Source: Bacillota bacterium (GTDB taxonomy: Bacteria; Bacillota; Dehalobacteriia; UBA4068; UBA4997). From it: 7,023 bases of DNA. Below are positions 1 through 5,703 of this stretch, piece after piece (positions within the stretch are counted from its first letter, which is position 1; every line of letters starts with the position of its first letter). The stretch spans positions 1 to 7,023 of the forward strand of contig JAFQHB010000205.1 of assembly GCA_017398165.1 (NCBI GenBank). The letters are read 5' to 3'. The notes under the pieces were generated by a model. It was given only the letters and a program-made list of their open reading frames with translations, ran no database searches and was not told where the DNA came from. The translations under genes were made by a program, and so were the position numbers.

Positions 1-9
1 CTCCACCAT
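1..9 (-). promoter_or_regulatory. Probable ribosome binding site or start of the next gene downstream of priA
   Basis: Reading leftward past the priA stop, the minus strand gives TGATCGATGGTGGAG and then leaves the window. GGTGGAG resembles a Shine-Dalgarno sequence for a gene starting just outside the window. Alternatively the ATG at 9-7 is itself a start codon (Met-Val-Glu). Either way, another gene seems to follow priA closely in the same orientation. In many Firmicutes that gene is def (peptide deformylase) followed by fmt, but nothing here identifies it. Confidence 0.3.
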
Positions 10-12
10 CGA

Positions 13-2217
13 TCAATAGATATTCAGCGGCTCGACATCCAACACCAGATTGCAATCCTGCGGCAGACGCACCCGCGCGGCAGCCTGCGCCGCGATCTCG
101 CGTATCAGCGGCAGGCTTTCGGATTTCAGCACGATCTGCAGCCGGTGGCGATCCTTGATTTTGGCGCGCGGGCAGGGCTTCGGCCCCCAATAGACCACCT
201 TGTCCTCTGCGCCCTGCTGCTCCAGCTGCTGCTGGATGTGCCACGCCCGCGCCCGGCCGACCTCAATGGCGGAGGCCATATTACCGGCACTGATGACGAT
301 ACGCAGCAGCGCCGCAAAAGGCGGATAAGCGGCCAGCTTGCGCCGCAGTATCTCGCGCTGATAAAACTCCTGATAATCCTGACGGCAGGCCGCCTGCAAA
401 ATATCCGAACGCGGCTGATAGGTCTGCACCACTACCTCGCCCCGGCGATGCCGCCCGGCACGCCCTGCCACCTGTGTGGTCAGCTGGAACGCCCGCTCGC
501 CACTTTTCAAATCCGGCATATTCAGCGCCATATCCGCTGCAATAACACCCACCAGCGTCAAATTCGGGAAGTCCAACCCCTTGGCGATCATCTGTGTGCC
601 TACCAGCACATCTATCTCCCCGGCCAGCATAGCCTGATAAATACGCTCGTAGCTGCCGCGCTCAGCCGTCGAATCGCGATCCAGCCGCGCCACCCGCGCC
701 CCGGGCAGCAGCCGGCGCACCGCCTCTACGATCATCTGCGTGCCCGCACCAAAATACCGGATAGCTGGCGAGCCGCAGCTCGGGCATTGCCTCGGCAGCG
801 GCGCAGTCTGCCCACAATAATGGCATTTCAGCACTTCCTCGCCGGTATGATACGCCATCGCTACCGAACAGTGCGGACACTCCACCACATAGCCACAATG
901 CCGACAGGATACGAAAGACTGATACCCCCGCCGGTTCAAAAAGAGCAGACTCTGCCCTCCGGCACGCAGATTGTCCACCAGCTTCTGCTGCAGCAGATGG
1001 CTGAAAATACTGTTATTACCACGGCGAAACTCCTGACTCATATCCACCAGGTGTACCTCGGCCTGCGGACGGCCGCTCACACGCTCCGGCAGCTCACACA
1101 GACGATATTTGCCGATACGCGCCTTGTGATAGCTTTCCACATCCGGCGTGGCACTGCCCAGCAGCAGATGTGCCCCGGTCAGGCGGCAGCGTTCCTCGGC
1201 CAGTACCCGGGCATGGAATCGCGGCGCATTATCCTGACGGTAGGATTCCTCGTGCTCTTCATCCATCACGATCAACCCCAGACACGGCACCGGCGCGAAT
1301 ATAGCCGACCGCGCACCTATCACCATCCGATACTGCCCGGCAGCAATCCCCAGCCACGCCTGCCGCCGCTCGGTAGCCGTCAGGCCGGAATGCAGCACCG
1401 CCACCCCGCTGCCGAAACGCTGCTGAAAGACCCGTACTGTCTGCGGCGTCAGCGCGATCTCGGGTACCAGCACGATGACCTGCCGCCCCTGCGCCAGAGT
1501 TTCCTCCGCCAGACGCAGGTAAAGCTCGGTCTTGCCGCTGCCTGTCACGCCATGCAGCAGCACCGGGCGACCCTCCCCGGCAAATTCTTCGCGTATCTCG
1601 GCCAGCACACGACTCTGCAGCGGCGTCAATTTATGCTTGGGCAGCAGCGGTGCGGCAGTACCGTCATCCCACTCGGTCTCCTCCGTCACCACCAGCAGCC
1701 CCTTATCCGCCAGCCCTTTTACGGTCGGCCAGGCTGCCTCCGCCTGCTCCAAAAGCTGCGGCAGCAGCATATTGCCCCCCGCTGCCGTCAGCAGCTCCAT
1801 TACCCGCCGCTGTTTGGCGCCGCGCAGAGCGGATACGTCGGCATTATCAGCCAGCCGCACCCGCCGCACGATGCGGGAACGCGGCATTTTGCCCGTCAGA
1901 TACATCCCGGCCGGCAGCATCGCCTGCAGCAAGCTGGCACGGCTGCACAGATAATAATCTGCCGCAAACTGCGAAAGCTCCAGCAGGTCACTGCCAAAAA
2001 GCTGCTGCAAATTCAATATCTGCAGCAGCGGCTTGGTTTTTTCTACGGGATAATCTATGTTTTCCACCAGCTCAATGACGATAGCCTCGAGCTTTTGGCG
2101 ACCAAACTCCACCTCCACTACCTGCCCTACCTGCACCGGCATATCCTCCGGCACCTGATAGTGAAAGATGCGGTTCAGCGCCGCTGTTTTCTTATTGATA
2201 ACTACCCCGGCAAACAT
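13..2217 (-). CDS. priA: Primosomal replication restart helicase PriA (3'-to-5' DNA helicase)
   Basis: PriA recognises stalled or collapsed replication forks in the cytoplasm, unwinds the lagging arm and reloads the replicative helicase. The 734-residue protein is of usual family length. Visible in order: the N-terminal 3'-DNA-end-binding domain (about 1-105); a winged-helix-like segment (about 110-190); helicase lobe 1 with Walker A GVTGSGKT (223-230), the VPEIALTPQT motif (251-260), DEEH box (319-322) and GSATP (354-358); eight zinc-binding cysteines (438, 441, 447, 450, 465, 468, 478, 481) inserted in lobe 2; motif V GTQMIAKGLDFPNL (540-553) and motif VI QVAGRAGR (582-589); and the C-terminal domain with GPKPCPRAKIKDRHR (678-692). 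All catalytic and zinc residues are intact. The ATG at 2217 fits the family N-terminus. It lies one base after the dehydrogenase stop (TAA T ATG) and has no clear Shine-Dalgarno, which suggests translational coupling. Identification is secure. Confidence 0.98.
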   Translation of the reverse strand: MFAGVVINKKTAALNRIFHYQVPEDMPVQVGQVVEVEFGRQKLEAIVIELVENIDYPVEKTKPLLQILNLQQLFGSDLLELSQFAADYYLCSRASLLQAMLPAGMYLTGKMPRSRIVRRVRLADNADVSALRGAKQRRVMELLTAAGGNMLLPQLLEQAEAAWPTVKGLADKGLLVVTEETEWDDGTAAPLLPKHKLTPLQSRVLAEIREEFAGEGRPVLLHGVTGSGKTELYLRLAEETLAQGRQVIVLVPEIALTPQTVRVFQQRFGSGVAVLHSGLTATERRQAWLGIAAGQYRMVIGARSAIFAPVPCLGLIVMDEEHEESYRQDNAPRFHARVLAEERCRLTGAHLLLGSATPDVESYHKARIGKYRLCELPERVSGRPQAEVHLVDMSQEFRRGNNSIFSHLLQQKLVDNLRAGGQSLLFLNRRGYQSFVSCRHCGYVVECPHCSVAMAYHTGEEVLKCHYCGQTAPLPRQCPSCGSPAIRYFGAGTQMIVEAVRRLLPGARVARLDRDSTAERGSYERIYQAMLAGEIDVLVGTQMIAKGLDFPNLTLVGVIAADMALNMPDLKSGERAFQLTTQVAGRAGRHRRGEVVVQTYQPRSDILQAACRQDYQEFYQREILRRKLAAYPPFAALLRIVISAGNMASAIEVGRARAWHIQQQLEQQGAEDKVVYWGPKPCPRAKIKDRHRLQIVLKSESLPLIREIAAQAAARVRLPQDCNLVLDVEPLNIY

Positions 2218-2218
2218 A

Positions 2219-3379
2219 TTACAATGCCAGACGGTAGATGGCTTCGGCGTCGGCAGGCGTCAGCTTCTTGAAGCGTCCCGCACCACCGGCGGCAAACAGC
2301 AGCTCTACCAGACGCGGGATTTCTTTCTCCTCCACATCGAGCTGTGCCAGAGTGGTCGGCATACCGATGCTGCGCAGGAAGTCTATGTAACACTCGATAC
2401 CGGCCAGAGCAACCGCCTTTTTATCCTCAGCAGGCTCCACACCCCATACGTTCACGGCCATACGGGCGAAAAGCTCTGCATCCTCGTCTATACAATACTT
2501 CATCCACGCCGGGAAGACCACCGCCAGAGCCGCACCGTGCGCGGCATCAAACAATGCCGAAAGCTGGTGCGCCAGAGCGTGACTGCCCCAATCCTGCTCG
2601 CGTCCTACACCGCAGATGTTGTTGTGCGCCAGAGTGCTGGCCCACATCAGCGCCGCCTGCGCCTCATAATCCTCACTGTCGATGATAGCGCGCATCGCCG
2701 AATCCCTGATGGCAAGCAGCAGACCCTCGCACATACGGTCGGTCACGGCATTATCCCGGGTCTTGGTGAAGTACCGCTCGAAAATATGCGCCATCATATC
2801 CGAAATACCACAGGCGATCTGGTATTTGGGCAGGGTAAAGGTCAGCTCGGGATTCAGGATAGAGAACACCGGGCGCAGGCAATCACCGCTGGCTCCTTTT
2901 TTGATCATAGTGCTTTCATCAGTGATAACGGTATTGGGCGAGCCCTCACTGCCCGCCGCCGAGATAGTCAGCACCACGCCCACCGGCAGAGCCTCCTTCA
3001 CCGGCTTGCCGCGGTAAAAATCGAGAAAATCGCCGTCATATACCACACCGGCAGCCACAGCCTTGGCAGTATCGATAACACTGCCGCCGCCCACAGCCAG
3101 CATAAAGTCTACCTTTTCCTCACGGGCTGCGGCAATAGCATCATAAACAAAGGAACTGACGGGATTGGGCTGTACGCCGCCTGCCATAATAAAATCAATA
3201 CCGGCAGCATCCAAAGACTCCGCTACCGTCTGGATCAAACCGCTGCGGACAGCCGAGCCCCCACCGTAGAGCACCATTACTTTCTTCGCGCCACAGCGAG
3301 CGGCATATTTACCGACCTGGGTCTGCGTACCCCGGCCAAAAATAAATTGTGTCGGGCTTTTGAACGTGAAATTATCCAT
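2219..3379 (-). CDS. Iron-dependent alcohol dehydrogenase, YqhD/butanol-dehydrogenase type
   Basis: This is a 386-residue group III metal-dependent alcohol dehydrogenase, a cytoplasmic enzyme that typically reduces short-chain aldehydes to alcohols with NAD(P)H. The N-terminal dinucleotide-binding half carries YGGGSAVRSG (38-47), the loop that in E. coli YqhD contacts the extra phosphate of NADPH, and AVGGGSVIDTAKA (95-107). The C-terminal helical half supplies the metal ligands Asp194, His198, His267 and His281, in the YqhD spacing. Length and motifs match YqhD and clostridial BdhA/BdhB. Substrate and cofactor cannot be read from sequence: butanol, 1,3-propanediol or general aldehyde detoxification are all possible, so no symbol is given. 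The ATG at 3379 follows AGGAG by nine bases. The 73-bp gap from the upstream SLH gene shows no terminator, so read-through is plausible. The stop is one base from the priA start. Confidence 0.93.
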   Translation of the reverse strand: MDNFTFKSPTQFIFGRGTQTQVGKYAARCGAKKVMVLYGGGSAVRSGLIQTVAESLDAAGIDFIMAGGVQPNPVSSFVYDAIAAAREEKVDFMLAVGGGSVIDTAKAVAAGVVYDGDFLDFYRGKPVKEALPVGVVLTISAAGSEGSPNTVITDESTMIKKGASGDCLRPVFSILNPELTFTLPKYQIACGISDMMAHIFERYFTKTRDNAVTDRMCEGLLLAIRDSAMRAIIDSEDYEAQAALMWASTLAHNNICGVGREQDWGSHALAHQLSALFDAAHGAALAVVFPAWMKYCIDEDAELFARMAVNVWGVEPAEDKKAVALAGIECYIDFLRSIGMPTTLAQLDVEEKEIPRLVELLFAAGGAGRFKKLTPADAEAIYRLAL

Positions 3380-3388
3380 ATTTCATCA

Positions 3389-3393
3389 CTCCT
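3389..3393 (-). promoter_or_regulatory. Ribosome binding site of the alcohol dehydrogenase gene
   Basis: The minus strand reads AGGAGTGATGAAATATG, so AGGAG sits nine bases before the ATG at 3379. The following TGAT extends complementarity to the 16S rRNA end. It fixes the start and shows that this gene can begin translation on its own. Confidence 0.8.
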
Positions 3394-3412
3394 GTATTAA
3401 ATTACTGCTTTT

Positions 3413-3442
3413 GTTATCTCATATACTGATCGTCACTATCAA
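3413..3442 (-). promoter_or_regulatory. Weak candidate promoter for the dehydrogenase-priA pair
   Basis: Minus-strand TTGATA (3442-3437) and GATAAC (3418-3413) are separated by 18 bases in the gap between the SLH gene and the dehydrogenase. The match to sigma-A consensus is moderate at -35 and poor at -10. The gap also shows no terminator, so the dehydrogenase may simply be read from upstream. Confidence 0.22.
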
Positions 3443-3452
3443 AAACATCCCG

Positions 3453-5042
3453 TCAATAATCGTAACGATCATAATAAACCGGGCTGTTCAGCCAGCGATA
3501 GACCGCCGCCGCACCCTCGCCGCGGGTCATCAGCTGCTGCGGGGCGAATTTATCCGCCCTGATACCGTTCATAATACCGAGGGAGTGCAGATTAGCCACT
3601 TCATCCCGCGCCCAGCCATATCCCACCGCCGGCAGGTCGTTATAAGGCAGGTCGGCGTCATCAGCACTGCCGCCGATCACGCGGCTCAGCATCACTGCCG
3701 CCTCCACACGGCTCACCAGCGCATCTGGGCGCACCGTACCATCGGGATAACCAGTCAGGATACCACGGGCCACCGCCTTGCTGATCTCATTATACGCCCA
3801 ATGCGTACCGGACAGATCAGAATATGCCACATACGGCCAGGAAGCAAGCGGCGCTACGTCATCCAGCACACGATTCAGCATCGTTGCCAGCTCGGCGCGC
3901 GTCATATACTGATTCACACCGAAATAATTCTCCGATACACCGCGCAATACCTGCGGCGTGTGATAATACAAACCCAGCACGCTCTCCGCCGCCCAATGAC
4001 CTGCCAGATCACTAAACGGCAGCACTACCGAATACAGCGCCAGCTCCGAAGTATAATTGAGCAGCGGCGCCGCCCCCTGATACTCGTAGCTTATGATATC
4101 TTTATCCGGAAAGTAATCACAGGTATATACCAGCCGGCCGCTATCCAGGATACGGGCAAAATGATCCCAATCCACCAGCGTATCCTGCGTATGATCGGTG
4201 ATATTGGCCGAGGTCGGATCGGCTACCAGCCAGCCTGTCCCCGGGATATAAAATTCCACCCAGTTATGGCGCAGCATAGCACCATTGATATGGCCGCTAT
4301 CGCTGAGATAGTTGCTGTTCGTACGCGCTTCCTCGCCGTAGAGGTAGCCACTGCACACCCGTGCCGGGATGCCCACCGCACGCAGCGCCGCCACGTACAG
4401 ATTGGCATAATCCTCGCAGTTGCCGCTGCCGATATTATAGGCTGCCAACGCCGAATGATTGGAGCGGGGACTGTTATCATAGGTCATACGCTCGTTCACC
4501 GCCGCAAAAAGCAGCCGTGCCTGCAGATACGGATTGGCCGAAGAAGCCACCGCCTGCCCGGCAAAAGCCACGATCTCCGGCGCATCGGAGTTGATATCAG
4601 CCGATGGCTGCAGATATACGGACAGTTCCTGCGGTATCTCCGCCGTACCGGCGCCGCTCACATCATAGCTCACGCAATAATTACGCACCGCCACACGATG
4701 CACCAACTGCAACTTATCACCCGCCTGCATCTCGCTTATGTAATATACCGCCGTGCGGCTGCCATCCTCAGCGACCTCGATCGTCTGCGGCTGGGGATAA
4801 AACTCCTCCCCCAGTACCTCCTGCCAGTGCACACTCTCGTTAGAGGTCAGCGGCACCCGTATGTAGATAGATTTGATTGGACGGCCGCTGCGATTGGCCA
4901 CATCCACCGTGTTTATTACAGTGAAGTTATTGCCATCCTCCAGCAGCACATAATCATCCGCCGCCCACACCACAGACGGCCGGAACAGCACCATAACGGC
5001 CAGCAGCATCAGCAGCGGCCTCAAATACCAGTTTCTACGCAT
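3453..5042 (-). CDS. Secreted transglutaminase-like protein with three C-terminal SLH domains
   Basis: The 529-residue protein starts at the ATG at 5042, seven bases after AAGGAG. A GTG six codons upstream is in frame but lies before that site. Residues 1-27 form a signal peptide: Arg-Arg, a hydrophobic core and a Val-Trp-Ala cleavage site. Residues about 30-135 look like a beta-rich domain of unknown role. A transglutaminase/papain-like core follows, with candidate triad Cys209 (GNCEDYANLY), His259 (RHNWVEFY) and Asp275 (VADPTS). Three SLH domains lie at about 343-393, 407-457 and 467-519. Their TRAE-type motifs read TRAE, SRVE and TRGE, so only the first is canonical. SLH triplets bind secondary cell-wall polymer or peptidoglycan, so the protein is predicted to sit on the envelope. 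Bacterial members of this fold can be proteases, peptidoglycan peptidases or amide-forming enzymes; the activity is not predictable here. Its own promoter lies at 5152-5123. Confidence 0.9.
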   Translation of the reverse strand: MRRNWYLRPLLMLLAVMVLFRPSVVWAADDYVLLEDGNNFTVINTVDVANRSGRPIKSIYIRVPLTSNESVHWQEVLGEEFYPQPQTIEVAEDGSRTAVYYISEMQAGDKLQLVHRVAVRNYCVSYDVSGAGTAEIPQELSVYLQPSADINSDAPEIVAFAGQAVASSANPYLQARLLFAAVNERMTYDNSPRSNHSALAAYNIGSGNCEDYANLYVAALRAVGIPARVCSGYLYGEEARTNSNYLSDSGHINGAMLRHNWVEFYIPGTGWLVADPTSANITDHTQDTLVDWDHFARILDSGRLVYTCDYFPDKDIISYEYQGAAPLLNYTSELALYSVVLPFSDLAGHWAAESVLGLYYHTPQVLRGVSENYFGVNQYMTRAELATMLNRVLDDVAPLASWPYVAYSDLSGTHWAYNEISKAVARGILTGYPDGTVRPDALVSRVEAAVMLSRVIGGSADDADLPYNDLPAVGYGWARDEVANLHSLGIMNGIRADKFAPQQLMTRGEGAAAVYRWLNSPVYYDRYDY

Positions 5043-5049
5043 AAAACAA

Positions 5050-5055
5050 CTCCTT
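5050..5055 (-). promoter_or_regulatory. Ribosome binding site that decides the start of the SLH gene
   Basis: AAGGAG is followed by seven bases and the ATG at 5042. The in-frame GTG at 5060-5058 lies upstream of this site and has no site of its own, so the shorter product beginning MRRNWYLRP is preferred. It also gives a normal signal peptide. Confidence 0.85.
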
Positions 5056-5122
5056 ATCACAAAACACCAGACTATGACCTGCGTACCACTATATACACAG
5101 CATCAAAATATACACTTAATTT

Positions 5123-5152
5123 ATTTTAGCATACTTACCCTGCATAATTCAA
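5123..5152 (-). promoter_or_regulatory. Sigma-A-type extended -10 promoter for the transglutaminase-SLH gene
   Basis: TTGAAT (5152-5147) and TAAAAT (5128-5123) are spaced 18 bases apart on the minus strand, with TGC directly before the -10 hexamer (extended -10). The predicted transcript begins near 5116, giving a leader of about 74 bases before the ATG at 5042. The leader region contains GTGTATAT twice (5115-5108 and 5098-5091). The sequence TTATGC occurs at 5167-5162 and again at 5147-5142, overlapping the -35 edge. The same promoter may serve the dehydrogenase and priA, since no terminator separates them. Confidence 0.6.
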
Positions 5153-5225
5153 CCCCACCGGGCATAAGCAGGCTGTCAGCGGTAATAAATACCACATATT
5201 GCTCCCCAAATCTGCCAAAATCGCT

Positions 5226-5270
5226 AAAAAGAGACAGCCGCAAGCCACCTGTATGACCCACGACTGTCTC
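5226..5270 (-). terminator. Terminator-like hairpin in the non-coding block upstream of the SLH gene
   Basis: On the minus strand GAGACAGTCG (5270-5261) pairs with CGGCTGTCTC (5240-5231). This makes a 10-bp stem with one G-T pair and a 20-base loop, followed at once by TTTTT. That is intrinsic-terminator architecture, although the loop is long. No gene is evident just upstream: the tRNA already has its own terminator at 5411-5442. The hairpin may therefore end a small RNA, act as an attenuator, or belong to an intergenic repeat. On the plus strand the trailing T-run is interrupted (CCATTCTTTT), so the minus orientation is favoured. Confidence 0.55.
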
Positions 5271-5410
5271 CCATTCTTTTATGTATATGTATTGCCCCAA
5301 GATATTTTTGCAGGTTTTCCGTATGATTTTAAGCTCTGACACAAACCTGTTGATCTGCACAGCAGATATATCACCCGTTCCGAACAGGAACGAATATCAT
5401 TGAAACTGAC
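5271..5410. other. Intergenic stretch with no recognisable gene; possible small-RNA template
   Basis: This AT-rich segment lies between the tRNA terminator and the hairpin at 5226-5270. It contains a perfect 6-bp inverted repeat CGTTCC-N5-GGAACG (5376-5392) and a 7-bp inverted repeat CAGGTTT/AAACCTG (5311-5317 with 5343-5349) enclosing 25 bases. Together with the downstream hairpin these could be the stems of a structured RNA transcribed leftward. I see no convincing promoter and recognise no riboswitch or 6S, SRP or tmRNA consensus. A 79-codon open frame crosses it (5360-5121, GTG start), but that frame also runs through the hairpin and the SLH-gene promoter and is probably not a gene. Confidence 0.3.
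5376..5392. repeat. Short perfect inverted repeat (6 bp arms, 5 bp spacer)
   Basis: CGTTCC and GGAACG flank GAACA. No T-run follows on either strand, so it is not a terminator by itself. It could be a small RNA stem or a dyad operator. The spacing differs from the Gram-positive LexA box (CGAAC-N4-GTTCG). Confidence 0.4.
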
Positions 5411-5442
5411 CAAAATAAAAAGACTTGCCAACGCAAGTCTTT
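5411..5442 (-). terminator. Intrinsic terminator of the tRNA-Gly gene
   Basis: On the minus strand AGACTTGC-GTTG-GCAAGTCT (5440-5421) forms a perfect 8-bp stem with a four-base loop, extendable by flanking A-T pairs. It is followed by TTTTATTTT. It begins only a few bases after the tRNA CCA end, which is textbook for a single-tRNA transcription unit. Confidence 0.93.
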
Positions 5443-5447
5443 CTGTA

Positions 5448-5521
5448 TGGAGCGGGTGAAGGGAATCGAACCCTCGCCAAAAGCTTGGGAAGCTCTCGTT
5501 CTACCATTAAACTACACCCGC
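5448..5521 (-). tRNA. tRNA-Gly, anticodon CCC (reads GGG)
   Basis: This 74-nt gene has its CCA end encoded (5450-5448). The acceptor stem GCGGGTG/CACCCGC is perfect, with discriminator T. The D-arm is GTTT-AATGGTA-GAAC. The anticodon arm is AGAGC-TTCCCAA-GCTTT, placing CCC at positions 34-36, with one G-T pair in the stem. The variable region is TGGC, and the T-arm is GAGGG-TTCGATT-CCCTT with the conserved TTCGA. All four helices form, so it looks functional. It sits alone between its own promoter (5561-5533) and terminator (5411-5442). The CCC isoacceptor reads only GGG and is often dispensable where a UCC glycine tRNA is present. Confidence 0.97.
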
Positions 5522-5532
5522 AAAGTGCTAAT

Positions 5533-5561
5533 ATTATATCATTTACAGCCGGATTTGTAAA
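5533..5561 (-). promoter_or_regulatory. Near-consensus promoter of the tRNA-Gly gene
   Basis: TTTACA (5561-5556) and a perfect TATAAT (5538-5533) are separated by 17 bases. The expected start point near 5526 leaves a 5' leader of only about five bases before the mature tRNA. High strength and a very short leader are typical of stable-RNA genes. Confidence 0.88.
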
Positions 5562-5592
5562 GCCCCAAACCATAATTTCTGCCAAAATCCTC

Positions 5593-5630
5593 TATACCGA
5601 CACCATCCCCCATATACCGCCATCACCCCC
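5593..5630. repeat. Imperfect tandem repeat, two copies with a 20-bp period
   Basis: On the plus strand TATACCGACACCATCCCCC (5593-5611) is followed after one base by the near-copy TATACCGCCATCACCCCC (5613-5630). It lies between the TPR-gene terminator and the tRNA promoter, and the minus strand is G-rich there. No function is evident. It may be a local duplication. Confidence 0.4.
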
Positions 5631-5638
5631 GGTACAGC

Positions 5639-5676
5639 AAAACGCGCGCAGCCGATTGCCCGGCACACGCGCGTTT
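5639..5676 (-). terminator. Hairpin terminator after the TPR-protein gene
   Basis: AAACGCGCG (5676-5668) pairs with CGCGCGTTT (5648-5640) in a GC-rich 9-bp outer stem. A small internal loop follows, then a 4-bp inner stem GCCG/CGGC around a six-base loop. Only four T residues (5642-5639) trail it on the minus strand, so termination may be less efficient than at the tRNA terminator. It begins about 27 bases after the TPR-gene stop. Confidence 0.6.
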
Positions 5677-5703
5677 ACATACCTTATGAATTATCGGATG
5701 TCC

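Noticed and set aside
145..2271. A very long plus-strand open frame opposite priA, and similar long plus-strand frames at 2168-3400, 3360-5129 and 5425-6783.
   Set aside because: They are antisense to well-identified genes (priA, the dehydrogenase, the SLH protein, the TPR protein and even the tRNA). Their translations are low-complexity and rich in His, Arg, Gln and Pro, typical of codon-bias shadows.
5226..5270. AGGTGGCTTGCGG in the hairpin resembles the T-box antiterminator core.
   Set aside because: The conserved NACC portion is missing, no specifier-loop domain is visible upstream, and the downstream gene is not an aminoacyl-tRNA synthetase or amino-acid gene.
5121..5360. A 79-codon minus-strand open frame (GTG start) that could be called a small hypothetical protein.
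   Set aside because: It starts with GTG with only a weak GGGTGAT upstream, crosses a terminator-like hairpin, and ends inside the -10 of a good promoter. It resembles no protein family I can confirm.
5376..5392. The GAAC/GTTC-containing dyad as an SOS (LexA) box.
   Set aside because: The Gram-positive box is CGAAC-N4-GTTCG. Here the half-sites have a different order and spacing, and no SOS gene follows.
5448..5521. The tRNA gene as an attachment site of an integrated element.
   Set aside because: No integrase gene and no repeat of the tRNA 3' end were seen in the window.
5590..5635. G-rich minus strand as a possible G-quadruplex.
   Set aside because: Only two runs of three or more G are present with suitable loops; the other runs are GG.
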